Shown here in pieces: positions 34,077 through 43,680 of a stretch of DNA of 63,370 nt (position 1 is its first letter; every line of letters begins with the position of its first letter). The DNA is taken from NCBI GenBank assembly GCA_022843405.1, contig JALHNQ010000017.1, forward strand, positions 1-63,370. Direction: 5' to 3'. The notes under the pieces were generated by a model that worked only from the letters and a program-made list of their open reading frames with translations, did no database searches and had not been told where the DNA came from. The DNA is from Methylocystis sp. Its GTDB lineage: Bacteria; Pseudomonadota; Alphaproteobacteria; Rhizobiales; Beijerinckiaceae. Position numbers and translations under genes: made by a program.

Positions 34077-34841
34077 CTAGATGTCGCGCCCCTCGACTTC
34101 AATATGCAGGCGCTCCTCGATTTTGCGCAGCGATTCCTGCCGGGGCGAAATTTCGAGCGACTTTCGATAGGCGGCGAGCGCGCCTTTCTTGTCGCCGGTC
34201 TTTTCCTTGAGCGCGCCAAGAGCGGCGAGCGCGTCGAAACGCTTCGGCTCGAGCGTCGCCGCATTTTCGAAGTCCGCGATAGCGCCGCTGTCGTCGCCCT
34301 GCTGCGCCCGCACTTTCGCGCGCTGCACATAGGCTTCGGACCATTGCGGGGAGAGCGCGACGACATAATCGAGAAGGTTCAGAGCGAGCGATGGCGCGCC
34401 GGCGGCGTCGGCCGCAAGCGCGCGCGCCGCAAGCAAATTGGCAGTGTCCGACTCCGAGCGCGACCAGCGGCTGACAATCGCCGCCGCGACGCCTTTCGCC
34501 TCGCGTTCATCCTCGGCCTGCTCCAGGCGCAGATAGAGCCGCGTCATCTCCTCCTCCCGCCGCTCGGCAGGCTCCTTGGGGGGAGGCGGTCCGGCCATGG
34601 GCGCTTGCCGTTCGGGCTCCATTCGGCCTCCCCTCTGTCCCGGACCGAGCGCGCGGGACCCGGGCGGCAGCGGAATTCGTCCGATGCCGGGAATAAACAG
34701 GAAATTTTCGGCATCCTGCCCGAACGATTCGTTCGGCGACGGTCCAGATTCCTCGGCCGCCGCCCGCCAGACGGGCGAGTTCGCCAAAACGATGACGATT
34801 GTCAGAGGAAGAAGCCACATCGTTCGCATCGCGGCTAACAT
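34077..34841 (-). CDS. Tetratricopeptide repeat protein, exported
   Basis: A 254-residue protein with an N-terminal signal peptide (MRTMWLLPLTIVIVLANS region, ending near AAAEE). A Pro/Gly/Arg-rich linker (about 45-95) follows, then about three TPR repeats (LNLLDYVVALSPQWSEAYVQRAKV, IADFENAATLEPKRFDALAALGAL, GALAAYRKSLEISPRQESLRKI). TPR domains mediate protein contacts; the partner is unknown. ATG at 34841 or the in-frame ATG at 34829 may be used. The nitroreductase gene starts 15 bases downstream. Confidence 0.85.
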   Translation of the reverse strand: MLAAMRTMWLLPLTIVIVLANSPVWRAAAEESGPSPNESFGQDAENFLFIPGIGRIPLPPGSRALGPGQRGGRMEPERQAPMAGPPPPKEPAERREEEMTRLYLRLEQAEDEREAKGVAAAIVSRWSRSESDTANLLAARALAADAAGAPSLALNLLDYVVALSPQWSEAYVQRAKVRAQQGDDSGAIADFENAATLEPKRFDALAALGALKEKTGDKKGALAAYRKSLEISPRQESLRKIEERLHIEVEGRDI

Positions 34842-35065
34842 AGCGTGATCAAACAGAAACGGCCACAGAGAAGCGCGCGGCAGCGTATTGAATTAACCTT
34901 TTGTCAGCCAAATCGCGATGCAAACCCGGCAAATTCATCCTGCGTTCAGGCGCGGCGCCCGATTCCTTTCTACACTAGTTGTGATTGCTAGGAACCACCC
35001 GCGCTTATCGCGCCAACATCGCTGCAGCCCGCGTTTTGGCCGTGAAGCCCCTGGAGTTGGAATCG

Positions 35066-35323
35066 ATGATGGATACCATACGCCGTCTGCTGCAAGAGCA
35101 CGGCCGTCTGCATATGCCGGTGGCGCAATTGTCGGATGTCGACGATCTTTACGGCGCAGGACTGACGCCGTTCGCCGCCATCCGCACGATGCTCGCGCTT
35201 GAAGAAGCCTTCGACATAGAATTTCCGGTCGCTATGCTGCGTCGGCAAAGCTTCGCTTCGATCAATGCCGTTCGTGATTGCGTCAACCAGCTATTATCCT
35301 CGGCCGAGCGCCGCGCCGCTTAA
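35066..35323 (+). CDS. Acyl carrier protein-like protein without the phosphopantetheine serine
   Basis: An 85-residue four-helix protein of the acyl carrier type: DTIRRLLQEHGRL, DVDDLYGAGLTPFAAIRTMLALEEAFDIEFP and LRRQSFASINAVRDCVNQLL. In working carriers the second helix begins with a Ser that takes the phosphopantetheine arm. Aligning on MLALEEAF puts Pro35 (CCG) at that place, preceded by Thr34. From memory, related Hyphomicrobiales proteins read GMTSxAS here. So it may be a non-modified relative, or Thr34 may be used. The start ATG at 35066 has GGAG about 10 bases upstream; a second ATG follows directly. Confidence 0.8.
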   Translation: MMDTIRRLLQEHGRLHMPVAQLSDVDDLYGAGLTPFAAIRTMLALEEAFDIEFPVAMLRRQSFASINAVRDCVNQLLSSAERRAA

Positions 35324-35472
35324 GCTCGCAATGCGGCGAGCGACAGTTAAATCTCTCTTCGCGCGTTTGCGTTGATCGCATGGCGTAAAGCCAAACGCCT
35401 TGAGAGCTACGGCGGTTCGGCCTCGCCCACGGTTGCGGCGTCTCCTTCGCTGCGCTAGTCGTCATCTCTGGA

Positions 35473-35493
35473 AAGGTTCGAACGACGAACCTT
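35473..35493 (+). promoter_or_regulatory. Stable hairpin in the ilvD leader
   Basis: AAGGTTCG and CGAACCTT form a perfect 8-base stem with a 5-base loop, ending 18 bases before the ilvD ATG. It has no U-tract, so it is not an intrinsic terminator. It could influence translation start or message stability. Confidence 0.4.
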
Positions 35494-35511
35494 CGCGACG
35501 ACGAGAATTCG

Positions 35512-37344
35512 ATGCCTCCCTATCGTTCACGTACGACGACGCACGGCCGCAACATGGCCGGCGCGCGCGGCTTGTGGCGCGCCACGGGCATGAAGGACGA
35601 GGATTTCGGCAAGCCGATCATCGCCATCGCCAACAGCTTCACGCAGTTCGTTCCCGGCCATGTGCATCTTCAGGACCTTGGCCAACTCGTCGCGCGCGAA
35701 GTAGAAAAGGCCGGCGGCGTCGCCAAGGAATTCAACACCATCGCGGTCGACGACGGCATCGCCATGGGCCATGACGGGATGCTCTACTCCCTGCCCTCGC
35801 GCGACCTCATCGCTGACAGCGTCGAATATATGGTCAATGCGCATTGCGCCGACGCGCTGGTGTGCATCTCCAATTGCGACAAGATCACGCCGGGCATGCT
35901 GATGGCGGCGTTGCGTCTCAATATTCCGGCCGTGTTCGTTTCGGGCGGTCCGATGGAGGCCGGCAAGGTCGTGCTCGCCGGCAAGGAGCATGCGCTCGAT
36001 CTTGTCGATGCGATTATCGCCGGCGCCGACGACACGGTCAGCGAAGCGGATGTTGCGACGATCGAGCGCTCCGCCTGTCCGACCTGCGGGTCATGCTCCG
36101 GCATGTTCACGGCGAACAGCATGAACTGTCTGACCGAGGCGTTGGGCTTGTCGCTTCCCGGCAACGGATCGGTTCTCGCCACGCATGCCGATCGTCGACG
36201 CCTCTTTGTCGAAGCCGGCCATCTCATCGTTGATCTCGCGCGCCGCTACTACGAGCAGGACGACGAAAGCGTGCTGCCGCGTTCGATCGCGAGTTTCGAA
36301 GCGTTTGAGAACGCCATCACGCTCGACATCGCCATGGGCGGCTCCACCAACACCGTGCTGCATCTTCTCGCGGCGGCGCATGAGGCGCAGATCGATTTCA
36401 CCATGGCCGACATCGACCGGCTGTCGCGACGCGTGCCGGTGCTGTGCAAGGTCGCGCCCTCCGCGGCCGACGTTCATCTCGAAGACGTGCATCGCGCCGG
36501 CGGCGTCATCGCCATCCTCGGCGAGCTGCTGCGCGCTGGCCTGCTGCATGGTGATCTGCCGACCGTCCACAGTCCTTCAGTCGCCGACGCGGTGGCGCGC
36601 TGGGACATCGCGGTGACGCAGAGCGAGACCGCGTGCACCTTCTTTCGCGCCGCGCCCGGCGGCGTGCCGACGCAAGTCGCCTTCAGCCAGGACCGCCGCT
36701 ACAAGGAGCTCGACGTTGATCGCGAGAAGGGCGCGATACGCGACGCGGCGCACGCTTTTTCCAAGGATGGCGGCCTTGCGGTCCTTTACGGCAATCTCGC
36801 CGTCGACGGCTGCATCGTGAAGACGGCGGGCGTTGATGAATCGATCCTGAAATTTTCGGGCCCGGCGAAAGTCTTCGAGAGCCAGGACGCCGCCGTTTCC
36901 AGCATTCTGACGGGCGGCGTAAAGGCCGGCGACGTCGTCGTCATCCGTTACGAAGGCCCGCGCGGCGGGCCGGGCATGCAGGAAATGCTCTATCCGACAA
37001 GCTACATCAAATCGAAAGGACTGGGCAAAGTCTGCGCGCTTGTCACCGACGGGCGATTTTCCGGCGGCACCGCGGGGCTTTCGATCGGCCATGTGTCGCC
37101 CGAGGCTGCGGAAGGCGGCGCGATCGCTTTGGTGAAAGACGGCGACCGAATCGAAATCGACATCCCTTCGCGCAGGATCACGCTCGCGGTGAGCGACGAA
37201 GAACTGGCGATGCGGCGCGCCGAACAGGCGGCCAAGAGCTTCGCGCCGGCGCAGCCCCGGCCGCGAAAGATCACGACGGCGCTGCGCGCCTATGCGTCAA
37301 TGACAACGAGCGCGGCCAAGGGCGCGGTGCGACAGGTTCGCTGA
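35512..37344 (+). CDS. ilvD: Dihydroxy-acid dehydratase
   Basis: IlvD dehydrates dihydroxy acids to the 2-oxo acids that precede valine, isoleucine and leucine, using an Fe-S cluster. The 610-residue protein shows [34 protein letters not shown] with a cluster cysteine, [17 protein letters not shown] with further cysteines, [18 protein letters not shown], and [22 protein letters not shown] with [21 protein letters not shown]. The length fits the long [4Fe-4S] type. The gene stands alone with a 188-base leader containing a hairpin but no obvious attenuator peptide. Confidence 0.96.
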   Translation: MPPYRSRTTTHGRNMAGARGLWRATGMKDEDFGKPIIAIANSFTQFVPGHVHLQDLGQLVAREVEKAGGVAKEFNTIAVDDGIAMGHDGMLYSLPSRDLIADSVEYMVNAHCADALVCISNCDKITPGMLMAALRLNIPAVFVSGGPMEAGKVVLAGKEHALDLVDAIIAGADDTVSEADVATIERSACPTCGSCSGMFTANSMNCLTEALGLSLPGNGSVLATHADRRRLFVEAGHLIVDLARRYYEQDDESVLPRSIASFEAFENAITLDIAMGGSTNTVLHLLAAAHEAQIDFTMADIDRLSRRVPVLCKVAPSAADVHLEDVHRAGGVIAILGELLRAGLLHGDLPTVHSPSVADAVARWDIAVTQSETACTFFRAAPGGVPTQVAFSQDRRYKELDVDREKGAIRDAAHAFSKDGGLAVLYGNLAVDGCIVKTAGVDESILKFSGPAKVFESQDAAVSSILTGGVKAGDVVVIRYEGPRGGPGMQEMLYPTSYIKSKGLGKVCALVTDGRFSGGTAGLSIGHVSPEAAEGGAIALVKDGDRIEIDIPSRRITLAVSDEELAMRRAEQAAKSFAPAQPRPRKITTALRAYASMTTSAAKGAVRQVR

Positions 37345-37405
37345 GCTTTCGCAATTTTGGCGCGCGTCGTAGACTGACGCGCGCGCTCTCCGTCGCCGGA
37401 ACAAA

Positions 37406-39280
37406 ATGTCTCCGTCACGTAACTTTGTCGCTTCCGGACTTTTTGGCATCGCTTTGGGATTCGCGGTGCTTGCGCTTGCCAGCTATGTGGCGGTGCACGC
37501 CGAATTCCAGCGCCGCGCAGCGGGCGCGTGGCTGCGCCATACAATCCAAGTGCAAAGCGATCTTTATCAGCTTTACGGATTGGTGCAGGCCGCGGAGAGC
37601 AATCAACGCGGTTTTATCATCACTCAAGACGATCGCTATCTCGAGGCATGCAGCGAAGCGGCGGCCACGATTCCCGCCATTATCGACGGGCTTTCCGAAC
37701 GCGTAAAAGACAATCCTAAGCAGCTCCAAGCCATCGCCGAGATGCGGCCGCTGCTCGGCGAAAGGCTCGAAATTATCGATCAAACGATCGCCGACACGCG
37801 CGCGGGGCGAGTCGACAAAGCCGTTCAGCTCGTCAAGTCCGGGCGCGGAAAGGCGCTGATGGACCGGCTCCGCGTCATCATCCGCACGATGAACGAAAGT
37901 GAGGAAAAATTACTCGACTCGCGCGAGCGTGAACTCAACGCCGCCGGCGGCGAGTTCGACGCGGCGATTTGGGCATTGGGCGGAATAATTCTGGCGCTCG
38001 GCGCATTTTCGCTCCTCAATGCGCAGAAGCAGATGAATGCGCAGCAAACGTCGCGCGACTCGCTCAAGTTCGCCTACGACCAGTTGATCGCGGAAACGAC
38101 GCGCCGCGAAGCGCTCGAGTCGCAATTGCGGCAGTCGCAAAAACTCGAATCGCTCGGGCAGCTGACGGGCGGCATCGCGCACGACTTCAATAATATGCTG
38201 GGCGTCATCGTCGCGAGTCTTCATCTGCTGCGGCGCAAACTCGCGGGTTCGGACGGCGAATATACTCAACTCATCGACTCGGCGCTGGACGGCGCCGATC
38301 GCGCCGCGGCAACGGTCCGCAGGCTGCTGGCGTTTTCACGACGCCAGCCCTTGTCGCCGCGACCGCTCGATCCGAACAAATTCGTCTCCAGCATTTCCGA
38401 CATGGTGCGCCGAGCGCTCGGCGCAAGCATCGATCTCGAAACCGTGCTCGCCGGGGGGCTTTGGACGACGAAAATCGATCAGCACGAACTGGAAAACGCC
38501 ATCGTCAATCTCGCCGTCAATGCGCGCGACGCGATGCCAAACGGCGGCAAGCTGACGATCGAGACGGCGAATTGCTATCTCGACGACGCCTACGCCGCCG
38601 AAAACACGGACGTAAAATCCGGCCAATATGTCATGATCGCCGTCACCGACACGGGTCAAGGCATGTCGCCCGAAGTCATTTCGCAGGCATTCGATCCATT
38701 CTTCACAACGAAGCCGACCGGCAAGGGCACGGGACTAGGGCTTTCGCAGGTCCATGGATTCGTCAAGCAATCGGGCGGCCACGTCAAAATCTATTCCGAA
38801 CCCGAACGTGGAACGTGCATTAAGCTCTATCTGCCGCGCTTCATTCACGTCGAAGCGCCCGTTGTAGCGTCGGCTCCGGCGCTAAAGCCACTCGATCTGC
38901 CGCTTGGAAAGCCGGAAGAGCTGGTGCTCGTCGTGGAGGACGACGACACAGCGCGCCGCGTCACCGCGCAAGGCGTGCGCGAATTGGGGTATTCTGTCTT
39001 GGAGGCCGCGAGCGGACGCGCGGCCATAGACATCCTGCGCCAACGCGCCGACATCAACTTGCTGCTTACCGACGTGGTCATGCCCGGCATGGACGGCGCC
39101 CGTCTCGCGCGGGAGGCGGTGTTTCGTCGACACAATCTTCGCGTGCTGTTCATTACCGGCTATACGCGCAACGCCATCCTGCATAACGGCGTTCTCGACC
39201 CAAGCGTCAATCTACTGACGAAGCCGTTCACGCTAGAGCAGCTCGCCGTGAAGATTCGGGAGATTCTGGATTCGAAATAG
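37406..39280 (+). CDS. CHASE3 hybrid sensor histidine kinase with receiver domain
   Basis: A 624-residue membrane kinase. A first helix (about 10-32) and a second (about 188-205) flank a CHASE3-like sensor region (QLYGLVQAAESNQRGFIITQD). A short coiled region leads to HisKA with the phospho-accepting histidine in GGIAHDFNN (H259). The ATPase domain follows (NLAVNARDAMPNGG, DTGQGMSPEV, FFTTKPTGKGTGLGLS). The C-terminal receiver (about 505-620) has VVEDDDTARR, Asp556 in LLTDVVMPGMDG and Lys in LTKPF. No response regulator gene is adjacent, so its output partner and signal are unknown. It is convergent with gpsA, 10 bases apart. Confidence 0.92.
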   Translation: MSPSRNFVASGLFGIALGFAVLALASYVAVHAEFQRRAAGAWLRHTIQVQSDLYQLYGLVQAAESNQRGFIITQDDRYLEACSEAAATIPAIIDGLSERVKDNPKQLQAIAEMRPLLGERLEIIDQTIADTRAGRVDKAVQLVKSGRGKALMDRLRVIIRTMNESEEKLLDSRERELNAAGGEFDAAIWALGGIILALGAFSLLNAQKQMNAQQTSRDSLKFAYDQLIAETTRREALESQLRQSQKLESLGQLTGGIAHDFNNMLGVIVASLHLLRRKLAGSDGEYTQLIDSALDGADRAAATVRRLLAFSRRQPLSPRPLDPNKFVSSISDMVRRALGASIDLETVLAGGLWTTKIDQHELENAIVNLAVNARDAMPNGGKLTIETANCYLDDAYAAENTDVKSGQYVMIAVTDTGQGMSPEVISQAFDPFFTTKPTGKGTGLGLSQVHGFVKQSGGHVKIYSEPERGTCIKLYLPRFIHVEAPVVASAPALKPLDLPLGKPEELVLVVEDDDTARRVTAQGVRELGYSVLEAASGRAAIDILRQRADINLLLTDVVMPGMDGARLAREAVFRRHNLRVLFITGYTRNAILHNGVLDPSVNLLTKPFTLEQLAVKIREILDSK

Positions 39281-39290
39281 CCGGCGGCGG

Positions 39291-40280
39291 TCAGTCCTCG
39301 GCTTTGAGCGGACGCATCAGCAGCGCTTCGATGGCGCCGTCGATGCTCAGCCGCTCCGAAAGAATGGCGTCGACCGCTTCAGCGATCGGCAGTTCGACGT
39401 CGTGGGCGCGCGCCATTTCCACCATGACGCGCGCCGTAAAGGCGCCCTCCGCAAGCTTGCCATGCGTGGCGTCTTCCACCGACTCTCCGCGCCCCAGCGC
39501 ATCGCCAAGGGCAAAGTTGCGCGACTGTGCCGATCCGCAGGTGAGGACGAGGTCGCCCAGTCCGGAAAGACCCATCAGCGTCTCCTGTCGCGCGCCAAGC
39601 GCGCGCCCGAGCCGCATCAGCTCGGCGAATCCGCGTGCGATGAGCGCCGCCTGCGCGCTCGCGCCGAGCCCGCGGCCATGGCTCATGCCAGCGGCGATGG
39701 CGAGAACATTCTTTGCCGCGCCCCCGATTTCGACGCCGCGCATGTCGGTCGAGCGATAGAGTCGAAACGTCTTCGTCGAGAGCTCTTCACACAGACGCCG
39801 CGCCAGCTGCTCGTCATGCGCCGCGAGCGTGACCGCCGTCGGCAGCCCTCTGCAGACGTCTGCCGCGAAGCTTGGTCCCGAGAGCACGGCGACGCTGGCC
39901 TGGGGCAGTTCCTCGCGCGCGACGTCGCTTAAGAATTTGCGGCGCTCGCGCTCAATGCCCTTTGCGCAAATCACGAAAGCGGCGCCCTCGCGCAGAAACG
40001 GCCGCGCGGCGCGCGCCGTCAGGCGTATCGCTTGCGCCGGCGTGACGGCAAGAATGATTTCCGCTTCGCGTAAAATCGACATGTCGTCGGTCGGCGCGAC
40101 GGCGGCGGCGAGCGGCAAGCCCGGCAATCGGCGCTTGTTCTCGCGGTCGCGGGCCAGCGCCTGGGCCGTCCGCGGGTCATGCGCCCATAGCGGAACCCGC
40201 GCGCGGCCCTGGGCGGCGACATTGGCGAGCGCGACGCCCCACGCCCCTGCTCCGAGCACTGCGACCGGCGCCCGCGTCAT
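39291..40280 (-). CDS. gpsA: Glycerol-3-phosphate dehydrogenase [NAD(P)+]
   Basis: GpsA reduces dihydroxyacetone phosphate to sn-glycerol 3-phosphate, the backbone for phospholipids. The 329-residue protein has the Rossmann start VAVLGAGAWGVALANVAA, CAKGIERE, LSGPSFAADVCRGLPTAVTLA, the catalytic-lysine motif GGAAKNVLAIAAGMSHG and GLSGLGDLVLTC. It is downstream of tsaD as in other Hyphomicrobiales, but a PLD-like gene lies between, overlapping gpsA by 4 bases (ATGA). Confidence 0.95.
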   Translation of the reverse strand: MTRAPVAVLGAGAWGVALANVAAQGRARVPLWAHDPRTAQALARDRENKRRLPGLPLAAAVAPTDDMSILREAEIILAVTPAQAIRLTARAARPFLREGAAFVICAKGIERERRKFLSDVAREELPQASVAVLSGPSFAADVCRGLPTAVTLAAHDEQLARRLCEELSTKTFRLYRSTDMRGVEIGGAAKNVLAIAAGMSHGRGLGASAQAALIARGFAELMRLGRALGARQETLMGLSGLGDLVLTCGSAQSRNFALGDALGRGESVEDATHGKLAEGAFTARVMVEMARAHDVELPIAEAVDAILSERLSIDGAIEALLMRPLKAED

Positions 40281-40828
40281 CTAAAGCCCACCCGCTGATT
40301 GTCGGCGCGCGACCACAGCCTCTCGAAGGCTTCGCGAAACCGCGCCGCCATTTGAAGACTCTCGATCACGATGAGGTCATTGTCTTGATAGATTTCGCCG
40401 GAGATGGAGAAATTCGCCGAGCCGCTGCGCAATAGGCGTCCGTCCACTTGATAGGATTTGAGATGCATCAGATCACGCGACCGGCCCTTGCGTCGGACCT
40501 CGATGTTGGGGGCGTCGGCGATCTCCTCGATCGCTGAAGCGCCGCGACCCATTTCCTCGCCGTCCAGATAGATGCGCACCTTGACGCCGCGCATGGCGGC
40601 GCGGCCAAGCGCCGTCAGCAAAGAGCGGTCAGTCAAGACATAGGCCGCCATATCGATCGAGCGGCGCGCCTCGCCGATGAGACGCGCGTCGACCGAACTG
40701 AAGCCTTCGCCGGGCCCGTAAAGCACGCGCACGCCAGCAATGGTCGGCTCTTCCGCAAGGAGTCCGGCAGGTTGCGGCGTCGGCGCGAGCGTCATCGCCA
40801 CAAGCGTCGCCAGGAAAATAAATCGCAT
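40277..40828 (-). CDS. Phospholipase D-like protein with a single HKD motif, exported
   Basis: A 183-residue protein with a signal peptide (about 1-26, MRFIFLATLVAMTL). The PLD-like core follows, with RSIDMAAYVLTD and a complete HKD motif (HLKSYQVDG, then GSANFS). With one motif only, it should dimerise to form an active site, as the small nuclease Nuc does. It could be a periplasmic nuclease or phosphodiesterase. The start at 40828 lies 13 bases after tsaD and gives a clean signal; an upstream ATG at 40918 would overlap tsaD and is not preferred. Confidence 0.85.
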   Translation of the reverse strand: MRFIFLATLVAMTLAPTPQPAGLLAEEPTIAGVRVLYGPGEGFSSVDARLIGEARRSIDMAAYVLTDRSLLTALGRAAMRGVKVRIYLDGEEMGRGASAIEEIADAPNIEVRRKGRSRDLMHLKSYQVDGRLLRSGSANFSISGEIYQDNDLIVIESLQMAARFREAFERLWSRADNQRVGFR

Positions 40829-40841
40829 CGCGCGGCGCGCC

Positions 40842-41906
40842 TCAAGCCTTGCCGTGATGCGATCGGCTTGGCTCGGCGTCAAGCGGCCAGCGTGGACGCG
40901 GCGCAAAGTCGAGGTCATCAGTCAGTCCGCGCTTCAAGCGCTCGAGCCCCGCCCAGGCGATGATCGCGCCATTGTCGGCGCAGAGCGCCGCCGGCGGCGA
41001 AATAAACCGCAGACCGCTTTCGGCGCAAAGCCGCACCAGCGCGCGGCGAATGGCGCCATTGGCGGCGACTCCGCCCCCGATAACAAGTCCCTGCGGCGAC
41101 CGTCCCTCATGTTCGGCAAAGAGCCGCACGCCAGAGCGCACCCGGTCGACGATCACGTCGACGACCGCGGCCTGGAAGGAGGCCGCAAGATCCCTCACGT
41201 CCTGTTGGTTCGGCGTCTGCAACTTGAGAATTTCCTGGCGCACGGCGGTTTTCAAGCCCGAGAACGAAAAATCCGCCCCTTCCCGACCGAGCATCGGGCG
41301 CGGGAAGTCGAAACGATGCGCGTCGCCCTCAAGCGCCAGTCTTTCAATTTGCGGTCCTCCCGGATAGGGGAGCTCCAACATTTTTGCGACCTTATCGAAA
41401 GCCTCGCCCGCAGCGTCGTCGACGGTGGACCCCAGCCGCCGATAATCGCCGACGCCCTTCACGGCGACGAGCTGGGTATGCCCCCCGGAGATCAGAAGCG
41501 CCAGAAATGGAAAATCGAGCCGGTCGGTCAGCCGCGCCGTCAGCGCATGGGCCTCCAGATGATTGACCGCGATGAAGGGCTTGCCAAGCGCCAGCGCCAG
41601 GGCCTTGCCGGCGGTGAGTCCGACCAGAACGCCGCCGATCAGTCCCGGACCGGCCGCCGCGGCTATGGCGTCGAGATCCTTCGCCTCGGTCAAGGCGCGC
41701 TCCAGCGCGCGCCGGATCAACCGGTCAAGCACGTCGATATGGGCGCGCGCCGCGATCTCCGGCACGACGCCGCCGTAGGCCGCGTGTCGGGCGATCTGGC
41801 TCAGCACCTCGTTGGACAGGATCGCTCCTCCCTCTTCGCCGAGCCGTTCCGACACGACTGCGACCGCCGTCTCGTCGCAAGTGGTTTCAATGCCCAAAAC
41901 GCGCAT
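40842..41906 (-). CDS. tsaD: tRNA N6-adenosine threonylcarbamoyltransferase TsaD
   Basis: TsaD transfers the threonylcarbamoyl group to A37 of ANN-decoding tRNAs. The 354-residue protein has [16 protein letters not shown], the metal-binding HLEAHAL histidines, [30 protein letters not shown], and [10 protein letters not shown] with [13 protein letters not shown]. The ATG at 41906 is preceded by AGGGAG 5 bases upstream; an upstream extension is not family-like. It forms a unit with the PLD-like gene and gpsA. Confidence 0.95.
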   Translation of the reverse strand: MRVLGIETTCDETAVAVVSERLGEEGGAILSNEVLSQIARHAAYGGVVPEIAARAHIDVLDRLIRRALERALTEAKDLDAIAAAAGPGLIGGVLVGLTAGKALALALGKPFIAVNHLEAHALTARLTDRLDFPFLALLISGGHTQLVAVKGVGDYRRLGSTVDDAAGEAFDKVAKMLELPYPGGPQIERLALEGDAHRFDFPRPMLGREGADFSFSGLKTAVRQEILKLQTPNQQDVRDLAASFQAAVVDVIVDRVRSGVRLFAEHEGRSPQGLVIGGGVAANGAIRRALVRLCAESGLRFISPPAALCADNGAIIAWAGLERLKRGLTDDLDFAPRPRWPLDAEPSRSHHGKA

Positions 41907-42265
41907 GCGCACTCCCTGGCGCAGAGGATCCTTCCGCCGATTTTCGATCGACGTCTTTCGAAGCTTATACCGTTGCACGATGAGAAGTTTAGAAAATTGT
42001 GATCGCCAAATGGCTTACAGCAAAAATGGCGAGTTGCTTGTGAACATCGCGACCACTAATGCAGAGCTAAAGATAGGCTGATTATTTTTTTTAGAATTCT
42101 CATAGTCGCCACTTGACACGAACTCGGCGAATACGAGTTGGCACAAGAGATCGTTGCTTCCCAAACGGCGGCTTTATCTTGAGCTGAGTTTATTCCGACT
42201 AAGGCGAACAGGTAATTAACGTCCCGGTTGAGGTTGCCCGCGGTCTGAACTGTATGGAGGTGAAA
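41907..42265. other. AT-rich intergenic region upstream of the Gly/Tyr-rich protein
   Basis: These 359 bases hold no gene I can support and are AT-richer than the flanks. A run of eight T lies near 42085. A TTGACA at 42113-42118 is followed by an inverted repeat AACTCG (42121-42126) and CGAGTT (42134-42139), a possible operator, but no good -10 box is seen at the right distance. The long leader suggests regulated expression of the downstream gene. Confidence 0.5.
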
Positions 42266-42583
42266 ATGGCGTCGAACAAGATTAAGGCTTTCGCGCTAAC
42301 GTCCGCAATTGCAATGGCCGCCGTGATCGGCTCCACAACTCTGGCGGAGGCACGTTATTGCCGGGCTCATTACGGCTGGCATCGACACTGCGGAAGCTAT
42401 TGGGGTTATTCGTATCGTCCCGCGCGCTACGTCGGTTGCTATCGGCCGGGCTATTATGGGTCCGCTTGGAATAGCGCCGGCTACTATGGCTACAATTCGC
42501 CGGGCTACTATGGCTACGGCGGTGGCGGCTTACTCGGCGCGGGCACGGGTCTGCTCGGAGCCGGCCTGTTTGGCTGGTGGTGA
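42266..42583 (+). CDS. Small secreted Gly/Tyr-rich protein
   Basis: A 105-residue protein of unknown function. Residues 1-27 form a signal peptide (FALTSAIAMAAVIGSTTLAEA, cleavage before RY). The mature part is rich in Tyr, Gly, Arg, His and Trp with degenerate repeats (RPGYYGS, AGYYGYN, PGYYGYGGGG) and three Cys, then a Gly/Leu end LLGAGLFGWW. Such low-complexity envelope proteins are common in Hyphomicrobiales and may be surface or stress proteins. The start ATG has a near-perfect GGAGGTG site. It separates hemC from tsaD, neighbours in related genomes, and has its own terminators. Confidence 0.82.
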   Translation: MASNKIKAFALTSAIAMAAVIGSTTLAEARYCRAHYGWHRHCGSYWGYSYRPARYVGCYRPGYYGSAWNSAGYYGYNSPGYYGYGGGGLLGAGTGLLGAGLFGWW

Positions 42584-42587
42584 TCGG

Positions 42588-42630
42588 TTAGCATTCCGCG
42601 AGCGGCGTAAGAGTTCGCTCGCGGCGCTAA
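42588..42630 (+). terminator. Long hairpin after the Gly/Tyr-rich gene
   Basis: TTAGC at 42588 pairs with GCTAA at 42626-42630, enclosing CCGCGAGCG and CGCTCGCGG. No T-tract follows, so it may protect the message end or help the next hairpin. Confidence 0.5.
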
Positions 42631-42635
42631 CAGGA

Positions 42636-42669
42636 GCGTCCGCTTTGACGAGCGGGCGCTTCTTTAGTT
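42636..42669 (+). terminator. Rho-independent terminator after the Gly/Tyr-rich gene
   Basis: GCGTCCGCT and AGCGGGCGC form a 9-base stem with one G-T pair and a 6-base loop, followed by TTCTTTAGTTT. It separates the small secreted protein gene from hemC. Confidence 0.75.
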
Positions 42670-42750
42670 TGTCATGTCGCCGCTGCGCGCCTTTCGCTTG
42701 CCCTTCACGCGCTCCCGCCTATAGTCGCGCGCGAGAAGCGCCGGCGGATC

Positions 42751-43680
42751 ATGACATCTTACTTTTCCCTTCGCATTGGAACGCGCGGCAGCCCGCTCGC
42801 CCTCGCTCAGGCCGAATTGGTCCGAGAAGCGTTGATGCGCGCCCATGAAGGAATCGCAGCGGATTTTCCCATCGAGATCATCCGCACGACGGGCGACCAA
42901 ATCCAGGACCGGCCTCTGTCCGAATCTGGCGGCAAGGGACTTTTCACCAAGGAGCTGGATTCGGCGCTCTTCGCTGGTGCAATCGATCTTGCGGTGCATT
43001 CCTCGAAGGACCTGCCGACCCATCTGCCGAGCGAAATCGTGATCGCCGGCTATCTGCCGCGCGAGGACGCGCGCGACGCCTGGATATCGCGCAGCGGTCT
43101 TGGGCTCGACGAGCTTCCCGCCGGCGCCGTGGTCGGAACCGCTTCGCTGCGCCGCGCCGCCCAGGTGAAGCGCCGGCGACCCGACATCAAGACCACGCTG
43201 CTTCGCGGCAATGTCGAGACGCGTCTCAAGAAAGTGGAGGATGGCGAGATCGACGCGACCCTTCTCGCCGTCGCTGGACTGAAACGCTTGGGCCTTGCTG
43301 GGCGCGCCACGGCGCTGCTTCCGCTTGAGGCGTTTCCGCCAGCCTGCGGACAGGGCGCGATCGGCGTGACGCGGCGCGCTGGAGACAATGCGACGCGCGA
43401 TCTGCTGGCGCCGTTGTTCGACGAAGCGACCGGCTTTGCGCTCGCCGCCGAGCGCGCTTTCCTTGCGGCGCTTGACGGCTCCTGCCGCACGCCGATCGCC
43501 GGCCATGCGCAGGTTCACGGCGCCGAACTGTCCTTCATCGGCGAGGTGCTGAAAGCCGACGGCGCCGAAGCCTATGTCGTGCGCCGGCGCGGGCGCGCCA
43601 TTGACGCCGCGATGATCGGGGCCGACGCCGGCAAGGAAATATTGCTGCGCCTGCCGCATGGCGTCGCGGGGCTTATGTGA
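42751..43680 (+). CDS. hemC: Hydroxymethylbilane synthase
   Basis: HemC joins four porphobilinogens into hydroxymethylbilane for heme, siroheme and related tetrapyrroles. The 309-residue protein begins LRIGTRGSPLALAQAELV and has DRPLSESGGKGLFTKELD, AVHSSKDLPT, GTASLRRAAQ, RGNVETRLKKV and the dipyrromethane-binding cysteine in LDGSCRTPIAGHA. Its stop overlaps the GTG start of hemD (GTGA), so the two are coupled. Confidence 0.96.
   Translation: MTSYFSLRIGTRGSPLALAQAELVREALMRAHEGIAADFPIEIIRTTGDQIQDRPLSESGGKGLFTKELDSALFAGAIDLAVHSSKDLPTHLPSEIVIAGYLPREDARDAWISRSGLGLDELPAGAVVGTASLRRAAQVKRRRPDIKTTLLRGNVETRLKKVEDGEIDATLLAVAGLKRLGLAGRATALLPLEAFPPACGQGAIGVTRRAGDNATRDLLAPLFDEATGFALAAERAFLAALDGSCRTPIAGHAQVHGAELSFIGEVLKADGAEAYVVRRRGRAIDAAMIGADAGKEILLRLPHGVAGLM

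Noticed and set aside
40829-40918. PLD-like protein starting inside tsaD
   Set aside because: It would overlap tsaD by 77 bases and spoil the clean signal peptide beginning at 40828.
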